DNA of 64,000 nucleotides from Ignelater luminosus (GCA_011009095.1 VTPC01007457.1:43352-107351), one strand, 5' to 3'; positions 22,586 through 36,725 are shown, counted from the stretch's first letter. Translations and numbers: made by a program. The notes: generated from the sequence alone by a model not told the origin.

Positions 22586-25500
22586 CGCCTTAATTATTGG
22601 TAGCTTTAGTAACTGATTTCACTCCGATGAGGTATTAAATGAACTGGAAAACACCCATCTTCGTTTGTTTTTTCCAGAAATGGTTGATCGTGCGAAAATG
22701 GGATTTTATCCACTTGTCTTCAAAAAATTCTCAAAAATCGATCTTGGTAATCATCAGTAATCATGGATGCGATAGAGAAATCTATGTTGGATATGGCGTA
22801 AGACAGGAAATGGAGTGTGAGTATGATAGTCGTTTGTTTAAGTCCAAAGGATGTTTTCTCTTTGCACGTAGATGAAACTTTCTCTGTCATAAATAGTATA
22901 CAACGCGACCAACCTTAGAAAAGCCAAGTACACTCACATCCAAGAATCTTTCGGCGGGAAATTTAAATAAAACTAAACATCGCATCATAAATATCACGTA
23001 ATGGATTTAAAAACAACTTTTTGTCAGTTGGTGTACTCGAGTAAAATCACGCTCCTGATTTGTTTTTCCATTAATTTTCTAATTCTTACGAAATATTTTG
23101 ACACCCATTTTTTTTTAATTCTTATTAGAAATTGCATTCTTCCTAACTGAAACAGTAACAGAATATTATAAATTCTGAAGTCCTCGTAAGGTATTATTAA
23201 TCGTGATTCATACAGTGGTTAACATTCCTAAACAGCTTAATTTCAAATGAAATGTCAGGAAACAACAATTTTTATTAACATAAAGGAAAAAGCTAACGCA
23301 TGTTCATTGTTAAATTGCTTTTTAGAAAATTAATCACGTCTTTATTGAAAAAATGCAAATCTTCTACAGGCTGTTTTAAGAAACGGCCACTGACTCGCCA
23401 GCCAGTGAATACGAGGTTCTACTCATCTAAAAGCACTGCAACATTGGAGATAATTAGTACAAAATGAATTCCATGAAAAGTTACACATTTTTCTTTGTCT
23501 CGTACTTAAAATATGATTATCTCCCACAACATGTACGTTTTTTTTCCTACTTATTAGTGTTCTGTGTTATAAACTATTTCCAGTAGGAGTTTAATTTGTG
23601 ATGGTTACTACTCTATTTTTGAATATGTTAAGAGCTGTTTCTTGTTATACGCATAAGGCTTTACTATTACAAGATGTTGTACCTAGATAAGGAAATTTTA
23701 TTTTATTGTTGCTGACTGAATTATTGGGTTTTATGAATAATAATTTAATAGAAAATAAATTGCTAATTTTAATAAGCGAAAAACTCACTTAAAGGTCTAA
23801 AATGAGTATTGTATCAGTGAGCAGTTGTAAATTGAATCATTGAAAAAAAAATATTTCCGTGCTAATAAGGCGCCAAGAAGCCAAAGTCGCACCTTCATAG
23901 TTGAGCAGAACCCAATTCTACATTCATAAAGGACGACCTATGTTATTCTAGATGTCCATAGGAAGGCTAATCTGTATATCACGAGATCAAATGATATTTA
24001 AATAGATGCTGTACTCTTATGAGGAAACAAAATGGTTGTCAAGAATAAAAGAGTAATTTCTTCATCAAACATGGTGTCTAACGTATCATTGAACTTAGAA
24101 GTGGGTGCTTGGTTTTGCTAGTAAAAGTGCACCATGCAGCGGCACCGCTATCGTCGTAAAAGAGTACCACAGAGTCTGAGCTCGGGTCGATAAAAAGATG
24201 TCACATCTCTGCTTTGTTTGTTCTACACAAAAAAACGGACTCATCCAGGATTTAATGGGGTGCTCTTTAAAATGATTGAAGATAAAGATATAAACAGTTA
24301 AAAAGAATCAGCTTTCAGGAATTACTGTTGATATAGGACTTAAATGAGGTATTCTCTCAGATAATTTAAGATAAAGGCACAAACCTTTACAAGCCTCTGA
24401 GAGTTGTTGTTGATAGTCAAAATCTAAGTAGTATTCAAAGATCAGAAAATATGGAAAATGTGAAAGATATCAGATTCGTATAAAACACAAAAAATATGAA
24501 ATGCATGTTGTAATCGAAAGGTTCTACAAATAGACCAGGTAATATGAATAGTTCGTTAGCTTTAAGAATATGAAACAAATATTGTTAACTTTTGACCTAA
24601 AAAGAGGGTAATAACAGATAGATGAACTACTGAATGTCCTTGTAAATATAAGGTTACATTCTCGAATGCCTTGAGTTGAACGGCATTCATTAAATTAGGA
24701 AAGATCGCACTGCAGTATTTACTTCATAACCTTCAAAATATTAAACGTGGGAGATCTTAAATTTGGATATTTTAATTAATATTTAATTATGTTTTAAGGC
24801 GAACTATTTACATTAAAATCCTTATAATTATCCGCTATTAATTAATAAATGTTTGCTTATGTATTCCAAAAGTATATATGTATTTGTATGTTCTAATTAT
24901 GCAATACCTTATCTAATCTATAAATAAACAGCTTTGTTTAAAACCTTATAAAAAAATCTTTTAGTTGACAGCGTTTCTGTTTGTAAAAAAATTGTTCTAT
25001 CTATAGACTAGTCAAATAACAAAAATAATCGTTTAACATGATTTATATCTATTATAAGTAATTTATTACCTAGTTATACTCGTATGAAACATTTCTTTAT
25101 TCTAACAGAATTGAAATAGTCTTTCATATAAGTAAGTATCTAACAAAAGTATTTCTGTCAAGATAGTAATGTTTCCAGTAAATCAAAAACAACAAAATTG
25201 CCAATTTTCAACATAATTATTATACATAGACTATTCCTAAATTAAATGAAACTTCCTGAAATATTTATCACGGACCTATTAAAAAAATAAATTTTTAAAA
25301 GTTTCCACTTTGATATTGAAAACGCAGATACTAGCACGTGTACATACAAGGAAAAAACCATAGAATTATTTATGAGTTGTAGATTTTGTGAATGTTGACT
25401 TTTTATAGCATTCAAAACAAATATTGGTTTGTTTTATGCTATTATTTGCGTCAAATCTAAAAGGGTATATTTAATGATGACTATGTTCCAATTAATCGTT

Positions 25501-27600
25501 GAATAGAAAGACTCAATCATGTCTGTTATTATTGCAAATTTGCATTGTATGTTACTGTGAAGGTCGGTTGCCGTATATACTATAAGTCTATAACTACTGT
25601 AGTCTCTCTAAAATGAACGTCATTATGAATCTACGAATAGAAATACAACAGTGTGTGTCCAAACTTCGAGATTTCCATTGAAATTTTGGAAGTGGTAAGA
25701 GAAGTGTGTCGGTTAAATTAGAAGTTGCATATTTTGGAGATCAATACACTGCTGTTTTTTGCTTCACGCAAAAATCGGTAAAGATGTACATAAATTACAT
25801 ATTTGAAGACAAGTACAATAAGTAATTTAATAGTAAGAAGCAATCTAGGGAAATTAAAAACAATACAATAAATAGTTTAGATACGTTAAGCTAGATGCCG
25901 ATAGCTCCGATGCTGTATCCACCCAACATTTTTGCATGTATGTCATTTGATTCGATTACAAAGAAAGACAAGCTCAAAAGCAAAACTTTCTAAAACAAAA
26001 GAGAAGGCCTTGTACGGAATTTAGATTAAGACCATAGCAGTAAATCTGTTTTTTGCCCTTACGTCGACCGCTTACCGGTCTGTTGATTGTTGAGGGCGTT
26101 ATGTTGTCAAGAAACGTATAGTAACAATTTTCTCCAACTGCTGGAAATGATTTTCCCCACTATGTTTATTCAATAATTACCAATCTTGGCCCAATTGAGC
26201 ATAAATTTTGGGTTTCTCGATAATTCATCATTCTTTTTTTGCTTTAGATCAGTGATTGACCCCAGTGAAGAATACTGCCCCTTTTACAAGCTTGCCAAAA
26301 GGTAATGTTTGTGTATGAGCTTAATTGTGAATTCTGTAAGGTCAAGAGAGGAGTTGCATAGTGGGCTTTGCTGTTTTAGATAATTCAAATAAAACGATTA
26401 GTAAAAGCTCTTTAGTTCAGATAATGTAAGGAAGTGTGAGTTGGGTTGACAGGCAATTCGATATCTTCAAATTTTTAGATTTTTGAACTTTATAGTCCTT
26501 CATTCGTGAATTATTTGAACCTCCTCAGACTCTTTGAATTGGCTTTTATGAACCAGTTCAGCTTGTAAATTAGATTATTTAAACTGATGAAGTTTTTGTT
26601 ATTCAAATACTTATTTCTACTTTAAGTTTTTGAGGTCAGGAAACAATCAATAAATTGTTGGCTTGAAACAGCACTCAACTGTTCCTCCTTTTTAAATATT
26701 TTTCAGTGTCCCCAAAAAACGTCTTTTCGGATAGTTCATCATTTGTTGATTAGAACCATAGAAATAGGTAGTTCTCTTAGTAACACCAACTTTGAGAACT
26801 GTCACGGTTAAAAAATGAATAAATTAATTAATCAGCAGAGTCTCTACAAAGAGAATTTTCTTATTATTATTATTATGGTTTAGACTAGGATGTTAATTAA
26901 TTTGTACTACATATGTGAAGTTTCGAGAGTCTTCTGAAGGTTTTCAACATCGACTTTCTGGTATCACTAATTTCAGTAAAAAAAGAAGGAAGGAAACTGC
27001 ATTTCATTCCACTGGTTGGGAGATGGACGCTTTAATAGCTCAAAAGCTTATCTCTTCAGTCAAGAACAGAAATTCCTGTGAAAGGTAAAAGCAAGAAGAA
27101 GGTAGAACATAATTAAATTTGAGAAATTACAATCCTGCTTTTCATCTACATTATACTAAGAAAAATTAAGTTATCATTTATCACTGGTATTTTGGCTGTC
27201 TGCCAAACTTTTTTACATATGATCTAGTACAGCCATTCTCTAAGTTTGATTTCTTCTCATTTTAGTATCTCGATTTATGCTATTCAGGCCCGTAACCAGA
27301 CTAACCTAATAGGGGTGAAGCTAGTAAAACTTTGGGGTTACTAAGATTTTCAAGATTTTCATTCAGTGAATAATGGATGATAATTCAGCGTAAGTAGGCC
27401 CGTACTAGTTAATAAGGTATTGTAAACAAAGTAATCAAGGGGAAATTCAACTATTCCAAATCTATCCTAATGGTAACAGTAAAAGTAAAAAAGCAGCCCT
27501 GATACGGTCGCTATTGTTCTACAGATGGCTTTTGTTAGTAGCCAAAGTTGCTAGTGTACCTTTTAATAAACCTACCTAAACAGTTACAAAAAGATAAAAG
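22586..27600. other. 5-kb AT-rich stretch without recognisable genes
   Basis: No ORF of note on either strand; the frame at 22639-22875 has no domain. Sequence is AT-rich and shows no long repeat or inverted structure that I could identify by eye. Confidence 0.4.
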
Positions 27601-27619
27601 CAATACAGTGATATAGTTA

Positions 27620-27800
27620 AAAGACGATCTAGCATTAAGGAGGCATTGAGGAATCTTTCAATCCCATATTCAGCGCTTCAAAGGAATTTAAAAGTCAGGA
27701 AGAAACGGGACGGACAAACTGTTCTGTCAAATCAAAAAGAGATTGTAATTGTGGAGAGGTTACAGGTCTGTGTGGAATGAAACTGTCCCATGGACCTATG
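27620..27800 (+). pseudogene. Fragment of a pogo/Tigger-type transposase, HTH region
   Basis: The plus strand from about 27640 reads EALRNLSIPYSALQRNLK, then GQTVLSNQKEIVIVERLQ, then a stop, then CPMDLC. This matches the N-terminal psq-type helix-turn-helix and linker of pogo-superfamily transposases (NIP..TL..hhk, LS.eEE..iv..i). It differs from the copy at 28946, so it is from another element. Downstream sequence to about 28300 may be further decay of it but I recognise no motif. Confidence 0.55.
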
Positions 27801-29055
27801 TATATGACGTTTTCTCTGATATAAATAACTCCTTTGATAATTTAGAGATCAGATTTACCTTCCAGTAGTATCATCAACTATGAAGAAACTAATGACTAAA
27901 AAGGGTTGCAAATACCACAAAAGGTACCTGATTTGATAAAGTTGTAGATAGAGTGGTTTGATTATGTAATTCTTGATGATCGTATCTGAGGAGACTTCGT
28001 GGTAAACAATTACTGATAGGTGACACTCTATAAAATTGCACCAGGAAGAAAATGTTTCAATTGTATTTCTATATCCTTCTTTAGCAGAAGAAAGAACCTA
28101 GTATAAAAGATTTTTGCTTACCAAAAAAGTGAGTTCCTTAGACTATTTGCTAGAGTTCTAGACAAACTGAAAAAGGGTAGGGGCCAATATAAAGCTGGAA
28201 CTTTGCAAAATTGGTATCGGGCTCCTAGATCAGACATAAGTATTTTATTATGAACGCAAAAACAAGGGATATTTTGTAAGCAATTCCTAGGGGTAGCTAA
28301 TCCGCCTCTGGCACCTCTCTATTTATTATCTCTTCAAGAGATTTTTCCCTCTTTATTATATTCTCAGTTCTTGATTTCTGTCGTTGTGTTTCTGCTATGA
28401 CTAGTGAGTTAATGTTTTGTGTTCCATTTCAACCTTCACTTCCTATACTTCTTGCCCATTGAGATCTTAATAGTAACTAGACCTTATGTAGCGTCTCCCG
28501 CCATGGCTTCTTTGCGACATGTTGAGGGTACTGAAAGCGTATATTATTAAACTTCTAAATATTGTAGTCTCAGTCCTAAATTGTACCACCTTAATATTTT
28601 AAAGATCTAAAATGTCTAGCGCCATCTAGTCCTTAGAGATGAGAGTTCATTTACTAAAGAGCAAGCGTTCAAAAAATTACGTTCGTAGTAAAGTTATTGC
28701 CTTCATTCAAGTTACTTGTGTACCATATAAGATAACTAATGTAAGTTTTGCAGGTCTTTTCCTAAGCTCTAAAATAAAATGTAAGTTTTCTGGGACAGTA
28801 CTGGCTATCTTTATTGAATAACTAACCATTTCACAGCATTTTGTGCTATCGATGTTTGGGTTAACATCACTCTTTGATTATTTCGTAAACAGTAGAGAAT
28901 TGTGCAGATTTTCTAATTTAAGAAACTTCCGTTTTCTTTTTCAGAATGAGCCCAAAGGACATGAAATATGGCCAGTTTTTAGAAAGGTATATGAAAGAGG
29001 CGTTAATAAAATACAAAACAGGGAGATTCGGTCTTAATAAGATCTGTACTACGTA

Positions 29056-29266
29056 CAGTTTTTTGCATAAATAACGTCGCAAATCATTTCTTTAATAAAG
29101 CAACTAACTAAATACACGAAATCTGATTTCATATTAATTAGCGAAAGTCGTCCTATGGGCTCTTAGGAAATAAATTTTATGTAATTAATGCTAAATCAGA
29201 TTTTGTGCATCTAATCAATTCATTCATTAAGAGAATGTACTGCGACATTATTTATGCAAAAAGCTG
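29056..29266 (-). mobile_element. 211-bp TA-duplicating MITE, copy 2, inside the pogo gene
   Basis: The same family as 15269-15479 but inverted. It has inverted ends CAGTTTTTTGCATAAATAA and TTATTTATGCAAAAAGCTG and TA on both sides (29054-29055 and 29267-29268). Shared interior blocks include CTGATTTAGCATTAATTAC and TTTCCTAAGAGCCCATA when copy 2 is reverse-complemented. Excision with one TA rejoins TTY and NIPKPTLK of the host transposase in frame. Both copies are exactly 211 bp, indicating little indel decay since insertion. Confidence 0.9.
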
Positions 29267-29775
29267 TACAATATTCCCAAACCTACCTTAAAAACAAATT
29301 TAGCTTCGTCCAATATTAAAGCTAAAGAAGGCGTAAAAGCATTAGATCGGTCTACAGTTTTTAGTGCTGAGATTGGAAAACAGGTTGAGGATCAAATATT
29401 AAAACTGGAGGAGTGCTTTTATAGCGTGACAAAATTCGAGATATCCGTAAAGCTGCTTTTGACTTTGTCGAGCAAAATAACATTAAACACAACTTTAATA
29501 GAAATAAATACTCGGATGGCAGGCAAAAAATGGTTCTACCAATTCATGAAGAGACTTTCAAATATCTCTTTAAGGCAGCCGGAAGCCACGTCTTTGGCCA
29601 GTTCCATCGAGAAAATGTATACGGATTTTTTAACCTTTTGGAAAAAGTACTAGACGAAAACCGTTTGGATGCAACTACAATATTTAATGTTGATGAAAAT
29701 GGGTTTTCCGGAGTTCAAAAGAAGTATCAAGAAATCCTTGCCAGAAAAGGAAAGCATCAAGTAGTAACAATAGCC

Positions 29776-29791
29776 GGGGGGGGGGGGGGGG
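29776..29791 (+). repeat. G16 homopolymer inside the decayed pogo transposase
   Basis: Sixteen consecutive G residues interrupt the conserved glycine-containing stretch after VVTIAG. The tract either shifts the frame or is a sequencing or assembly length error; a shorter G9-10 run is at about 34590. Confidence 0.8.
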
Positions 29792-30690
29792 CAAAATCCA
29801 ACTATGGTTTCTGTACTAGCGCATCTGAGCAGTATGTTGCGCTAATGATCATTTTTAAGAGAAAAGAATGATGCCTGACCACCTAGGTGTCTGGTGGTCA
29901 TTTCTGACACTGGCTACAGTTACCAGGGCACACCACACCAATGGATTTCAACCCATCGATGTAGCGGTGTTCAAGCCATCATTGAAAGGATACTATAATC
30001 AATTTGTTGAAAAATGGATTAGAAAACATTCTGGGTTAGGAGTAACACAGTTTCAAGTTGCATAGAATCTTGGCGAGGCTTATTCAAAGGCAGCAACCAT
30101 TGCTAATGTGGGATATGGCCCGTTGACAGTGATGCCTTTAGCAATGTTGTTTTCTACCTCTACATGCCTTACAGGAAGTCTCAACTTCAAATGCAGTTGA
30201 GGTCAGCAACAACTCTTTTCAAGATTCCTATACGAGTGACAAGGACGACGACATTCCCCTCTGAAGTTCTAAAGAAGATGCAAGCGCTTCGTTTGAATGT
30301 TTCTTTTGAAGACATAATTCCTATGCCTAATTGGAAAAAAGTAGGAAATAAGTGTAAGTCCAAAGGAGCACAAGAATCACAAGTCTTAACATCTACTCTG
30401 TATAAAGATGAACTAGAAGCTCGTGCATCTGTTTCAGATCAAGGTAAATGTTGTTCTGTAAAGAGGAGAATTGGTTCAATCTCACCGACGTCAAGCACAT
30501 CAGGCATGTTTGTAAAAAAAATCATCTAAACAGGAGCCGAAATAAATAGTCGATGTCGTAATAGAAATTAACATGGAGGAGTGGCACTGTCAAATGTGCA
30601 ATGAATGCAGAGTGAAGAATATGATACAGTGCATTCAATGCCGGAATTGGTCTCACGATTCCTGCGTTGCTTTTGTTTCTCCCACTACGT

Positions 30691-33600
30691 CTGTGACATT
30701 TGCAAATTTTAGTTTCGTTAAGTTTTTTTCAAGGTTTTTTATGATTACTAATCCATGAATCATAATATACGTAAATCGTATAAAAATGTTAAATACCTCC
30801 TCTGATTTCGCCAGTTACATTCATATCGGCCATGTTGAGGGTACCAGATTTGTTTGTGCCATTCTTGCATCAATTAGAATTTTCTCCTGATTACAGAAAC
30901 ACGATTGTTATTTTGATATCTCAAATAGTTTTTGAGATAATTCGTATTTTTCTTTATTTTTAAATTTCGTTATTATCATGCTTGCGTTTTCACTGGTTTT
31001 TAGTTTACTTTTGAGCGAAAATGAGTAGACAATTTATTGCATTTTAATTTCCTCGTACAGACAGCTTGAACTAATGGGTTTATATCAAAAATTAAATTAC
31101 TATTACGTACACCCCGTATACGTACGTATATTGTTTTCAAGGAAAATGAACAAGAGAATAAAAATAAACAATAAAAATCCGGGGATCTTCTAATACTCCT
31201 CTAAATTATAAAATAAAAATAGAATAAATAGACTGTGGTCTTCTAAATTTATATTACGTAATAGATATTCAGAGAAGACGTGTGTTTATTGCAATTTTGT
31301 GTTTATTAAGGTAGATAAAGTTCAATGGGCCTGTGTAATGTATCAAAAAATTTCGAAGCTACAAAATCTTATTTTTATTTATTAGCTGTAATAAAAAAAA
31401 TTGGTTTATTTCTTCAATGAAATATTTTTAATCTCTGCGAAATTCTACACTAAGTAATAGGTAAGGTTAGTAAAATAAGGCTATGTAAAGTAGTTTGTAA
31501 TTTTGAAGTCAACAATAACATTAGAGTTAATTAAATCTATGTATCTACTAACAGCGTAATTAAATTATAAAGAAGTAGGTATGTCTAGCATATTATTATC
31601 GAAGGAACGACAGATTTGTATCTACAATCAGATAAGTTATAGAAGTATAACAAGTGATCAGGAGGCTATGAAAAAACAATCGTTTATAGGTTATGTGCTG
31701 GCAGAAATCTCACGGCCTACTGGGAATAGAAATTCTAATGATCGCTTGTTTTCTATTCTAAAATCATGCTGATTAAGTATGCCATAATTGTTATAAAATA
31801 CTCTATTCTATTTATTTAATTATTTATTGATTGTAGGAATTTCTGTAATTGTTTTCATTTGCATATTAAAGAGAGTTTTTTACATGTCTGGTGATGAATA
31901 AAAGGTTATTGTAGCGGAATCCGTGTTTGTAGTGTATTGTTAATTAACTAGGTAACACATAATGGGAAATAAAAATTTCAAACTGAATGCTTGAAAAATT
32001 CAGTAGCGGCTCGTACTTTATTTTATATGAGGTAAAAATGAACTTGTGCCTAATTCTAATTAATCTTTTTCTAATTTCTGTATAGACAGTTTAATTTGCT
32101 AGTGTGAATGTTAAAACATATAGAAAATGATATGAAATTCAAAGCAGACTGGACGCCACTTGATCAATGTGTTCAGTTGAAAGTAATATACGTCACGGAT
32201 GTCATAGCAACGACAGCAATTTTATTATTATGAATTTATAATGCGCTCTAAGGACGTGTGTACTTGAAAAATATAACTATTGACAAATACAGCTTTTGCG
32301 CTCCTGACAACACAGCGTCGGAAATTAATATTGAGTTTTATTGTACAAATTATTAAATTGTTACAATAAATTTAAATTGTATTAATAGACATTAATTGAA
32401 GTTCAACTAATCATTTTGGGAGGTACATGCTCTGTATTGTAAACATGACAGTTAATTAGCTTATGAATTTCAAAAAGCATTAAGCATTAAATCTAGAAAA
32501 GATAATAATACAATAATAGTAATCGCCGGATGTTATAAAAGAATAATTTTGCGGTTTTTTAAATCTCTAAACGCTTTGTTATTAAAGGGACGGTCCTCGC
32601 TTAGTTCATGGTCATGATCATGGTAGTAGCTATTAGTAGAATAACAATAATTTAATCTGCAGGAGCTATTAATAATAATAAACCTACAATTTTATGGAAT
32701 TATTTAAATATTTAACGCGCAGTTTGAAAATCATAAATATAAAATAACATATTTTGAGTCTGATGTAAACAAATATTCCTTTATCTGTTTTCTTCATCTA
32801 AAATAGTATTACAGCACATTATGTATCATGCGTCCCCGATTTTTATTCTATTTCTTACAAAGATCAACTTTTTGTATTTATTAGATATTTAAGCAATATT
32901 TTTGTTGCGGTTTTAGATAAGTTTGACGCTTTTGGAAATTCCTTCAATCTTACCTTAGAAAAATTGTTGTAAACAAAGGATTAACCTACTAATAAAAGTT
33001 AACGAGTTTTTATAACCGTTTTATAATGAAAATTCCTTTAAAAAATGAATGACTAAAAGGAGAACCGGTTGTAATAGCAGGTATAAACTATTTTCTTAAT
33101 TAAAACGGTACTGAATAGGAAATACATCTTTGTATTGGAATTAATAAAATACTAATCAAAATAAATACTGCAGTAAGGTACTGAGGGATGTCATTGTCAG
33201 AAATTTAACAATTAAAGACAGAGTTTGCAGGAAACAAATAATATTAGGAAAAGTCTACTATTCACTATAGAGTTAGAATTATGCATTATTTCTTTGGAAT
33301 TATGTCTAAATCTTCTAATTTTTCTAGATTTCACAGTTTAAAATCAGCAAAGCTTCAGAGTGTGATATAATACATTCAATAAGAATTTTAATTAGCTTTC
33401 AGGATATCTAAATAATAAGGTGTTGTATTTAAAAAATTAGTAAAGGTGAAACTAAATTCTAGACTAAATGATATCAAATAGTATCTTTAAAATGAAACTA
33501 GTTATAAGCTGGCCAACAAAATTACAACTGCCCTGTAAAATCCCTTTAGGTTGCAGCTACTAGTAATCAGTTTTGTTAGGACATGGTCACTTCGACGTGT

Positions 33601-36190
33601 TAGCCGCTGCTACACCTGATAAATAGTTAAAGAGAATTATTAAGTTCAGTTGTGTCTTTCGATTTTTATACCTTAACAATTACTACCATGTCAGGTGACG
33701 TCTTAAAGTAGTACATTGAGATTCTGATGTCAATCTGTACTGCGTAAAATGCATTTATATCGTATGAGATATATCTTTATCAAATAATCAGTGGCGAATT
33801 TTGTTTTATAAACAATGATTTATCTTTTGAAAGTTTGACCTATTATTGTGATGCTGAGTTTAAACACCCAAGTATGAAGTGACAGAACTCAAGATGCCTT
33901 TCATCCAAAAAACGCTGAGTAGGAGGGGGAGGATCAATGGGATAAATTATTAAAGAAATCTTGATGGTTTACTGCTGGTAATGTTCACTATTTTGTTTCA
34001 GCTACAAGTGTTGTATTTAATCGGTGCTATTGCTCTAATCTTGTATTTTTGTTGTAGTTTTCTCTTGTTGAAGAGGTTTTTGGTACTTGTGAGTTCACAC
34101 TGGTATGTTGATTATTTTTTTAGTAACTTCTTACATTTTGAAATCAATTAGAGTTGACAAACTTTTCAATTTTATTTATTTAAGCAAGCGGGACGCAGGG
34201 TATAACAGTTTTCAACGTCAAAGATTATTTTCTTATTTGCTGTCATTTCTGTTTGATTTGGGTTTAATCTTCAGATCTAGTTAGGAAATATGGATAGGGT
34301 TATGTCATCATAGTAGGGTTTATATTATGAAATCAAAAATTTCTTCGTGATTTTTGATTAATTAAGTTTCCTTTCACCCTGACTTGTACAATAAATAGGT
34401 GACCAGGTGTTGTTGGTTGAAGCTAGTTATCATCATGTTCTTATGTTTTTGCTGACTGGTTCCGTAAATTAAATTTTCTTTTTATTCTTCAATAAGCGTT
34501 TCAAATTTTTTCCTGCCGAGTTTACGTTGTAATGTTTAGATTGGACGAGCGACTTGTCGAGTAAGTTGCGGGGGTTGTTTTTTCCAACAAGGGGGGGGGG
34601 AAATCATTTTTTCCCGGTGTGCGAAACCCTACAGATTGGGGTAAGTTTTCCTTTTCAACAAACTCCGAAAGGAATTGTTACTGAATTTGGTAAGTTTCTC
34701 TGTCCGGATTTTCTTAAATTTTAAAGTTTTGACTTCAGGTTTTGATTCTACAAACATCTTCAAAAATTTTGTTTTTACTTTAGAATCGCATTCTACATCA
34801 AAAAATAAGAAACATGTATCCTTTTAGTTTTTTGATATCTCCTCGGGAACATGGTCAAAATGGTCGCCGTAAGAACAAAATGGAGTTTGTTGTGGTTATG
34901 CCTTGCATTTCCAGATGTGTTGCTTCTGATGGAGTTTTTTGCCTTTAGCTTCTTGGTAACGGTGTTCAGAGAACCTTTAGAAGCCTTTAGAAGATTTCGT
35001 GGGAATTATGGACTTCTACGTGTGAATTTATTATTAACTCATCACCTCGTAACAAACTGCAATATCTCGAGGGTCTAATTGATATAAACGGTTCGCATAG
35101 TAAACGGTCCAGGAAGCCTGAGGCCACCTCCGCTTAGAGGATTTAGATACTAACATTTGCTTCCAGGGTTGCCTTATAATTTTTTAAATCTCGGATATGG
35201 AAATTTTCACCTGACATTATAACTTTGTTATAATAATTAATTAAACTGAACCCGGAACGTGAATTTGGAAGTGTGCTTTTGTAAATTGAGGTTGTTACAG
35301 TTGAGTCCGCCTCTGCATGCAGATCTGCATATCAGCGGGGAAGTCGTGGTAAGCTTTTTTTACTTCTCAATTCTCGATTCCGGGTGTAATATTGTTCATG
35401 TTCAAATTTAATTTTTTTCCTAGTTTGGAAATGTGAATAGAACACATATTTGTAAGTTTAACTTAACTGCACGACTTTCCTGTCTATATAACATATTTAC
35501 GGAATTATCATTTTTCCCTAGATGAACTTCTTTATGCATTCCGTTTTTGGATCAGATTAAATGTGGCCGGTGTCCAACTTCAAGGCTTCTATTCTTCGTC
35601 GCAGTCCAGTTCATCCTGCGTTTGTGGCGCAAGTACACGATTGTAACATTTTCCTCGCTTCACGGCCTGGTGGACGTTTATTCCTTTAGGAGAAGATTAA
35701 CTGATGGGCAGCTTCCTCAGTCACCGTCCACTACCAAGCTCTACCTTCATGACGTACAGGTGTGGATGTATAACACTGATCATTTGTATTCGCCACCGCC
35801 AATAATGCGACTAACCATCCATACTAACCACCAAGGGTTTACTTCTCTGTTCCAACATCAACCATACTGTGCAGTACTTACATACAAATATGTATGAAGC
35901 AGTAATGTTATATAAAAATAATTTTATTATGTTACAGAAATGAAGTTGCAAAAGCCACATCATCCAATAAAATGTATTAATTTCAATCTTTTATCCACAA
36001 GTGGCAACTGCCTATGACAGCCGACATTGTTCTTAACTTTAGGCGATCAAGAACAGTAAGAACACAAAAAATGCAAACTGTGTCTAAAAGTGAAATTGAC
36101 AACCCACGTACCTCAACTAGGAAGAGTGATCTCATATTAGATATACCTCGACAAAGCCTACAACTCATGCAAGTATTACAACCGATTTCA
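30691..36190. other. Long gene-free stretch
   Basis: No domain-bearing ORF was found. The frames at 31581-31772, 34851-35078 and 35547-35897 have no recognised motif and no matching splice context that I could see. A taccgtataca-like palindromic motif near 31110 (acaccccgtatacgtacg) resembles a TA-duplicating element end. Otherwise AT-rich. Confidence 0.4.
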
Positions 36191-36199
36191 ACCGAAGAT

Positions 36200-36725
36200 T
36201 AGAATTTTGCAATCGATGCCACATTCAAAACGAAGACGATCTACATTTCTAGAGGCATGTGTTGTAGTCTGACGAGTAGTGACAATCCACGCGAAATGCA
36301 TGATGTGGAGTTTGGGCTGGAGGTATCGTTGTGCCGTATTTCTTCTACTTTGTAATGTTGTCAGACGTCACCATTCCAGAACTTAACAGTAACGAAGGAA
36401 TACCATTGGTGTGGTAGCAATATGGAATCTCATCACATCTTGAGTCTTCAGTAGAATTTTAGACGGGACTTTCAAGCAATGGATAGATGATCAAGGTATT
36501 ATTGAGTCGCCTAACCCCTCACCCTGTGATTTTTCTATGTGGAGTATTGCTAAGAATAAGGTACTCTTGCAAAAACCGAATAACTTGAGTGAACTGCGCT
36601 GACACATTCAAAACACCTTTAACAGCTTCAACATTATCAACATTTAAAACATTTGCACATCGGGTATAAGTCACCAAGGATATCATTTTGAACAATTTCT
36701 CTAACATTGTCATAATTCCCATGTA
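36200..36725 (+). pseudogene. Mariner-like transposase relic, C-terminal end
   Basis: From 36505 the plus strand reads ESPNPSPCDFSMWSIAKNKV then LLQKPNNLSELR and a stop. This corresponds to the third catalytic Asp block (SPDLNPLDFFLWG...SKV) of Tc1/mariner-type transposases. After the stop, QGYHFEQFL resembles the usual C-terminal NGGHFEQFL. The catalytic Asp of SPD is Asn here. Upstream 36200-36480 is broken by stops with only vague similarity. It differs in sequence from the intact element at 41356. Confidence 0.6.

Larger units (their letters stand above)
28946..30690 (+). pseudogene. Decayed pogo/Tigger-type transposase with C-terminal zinc finger
   Basis: Begins MSPKDMKYGQFLERYMKEAL, continues to KICTTY, is interrupted by a MITE (29056-29266), then resumes NIPKPTLKTNLASSN. 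Further blocks: the CENP-B-like part (29515-29650, AGKKWFYQFMKRLSNISLRQ), the DDE region NVDENGF near 29690, HHTNGFQPIDVAVFKPSLKG near 29930-29990, and a final Cys/His finger (CQMCNECRVKNMIQCIQC with WSHDSC, 30590-30670), as in several insect pogo-like elements. Several frameshifts, stops and a G16 run at 29776 break it. Terminal inverted repeats were not located. Confidence 0.75.

Noticed and set aside
34851..35897. ORFs at 34851-35078 and 35547-35897 as small genes
   Set aside because: No recognisable domain and no supporting splice or poly(A) context.
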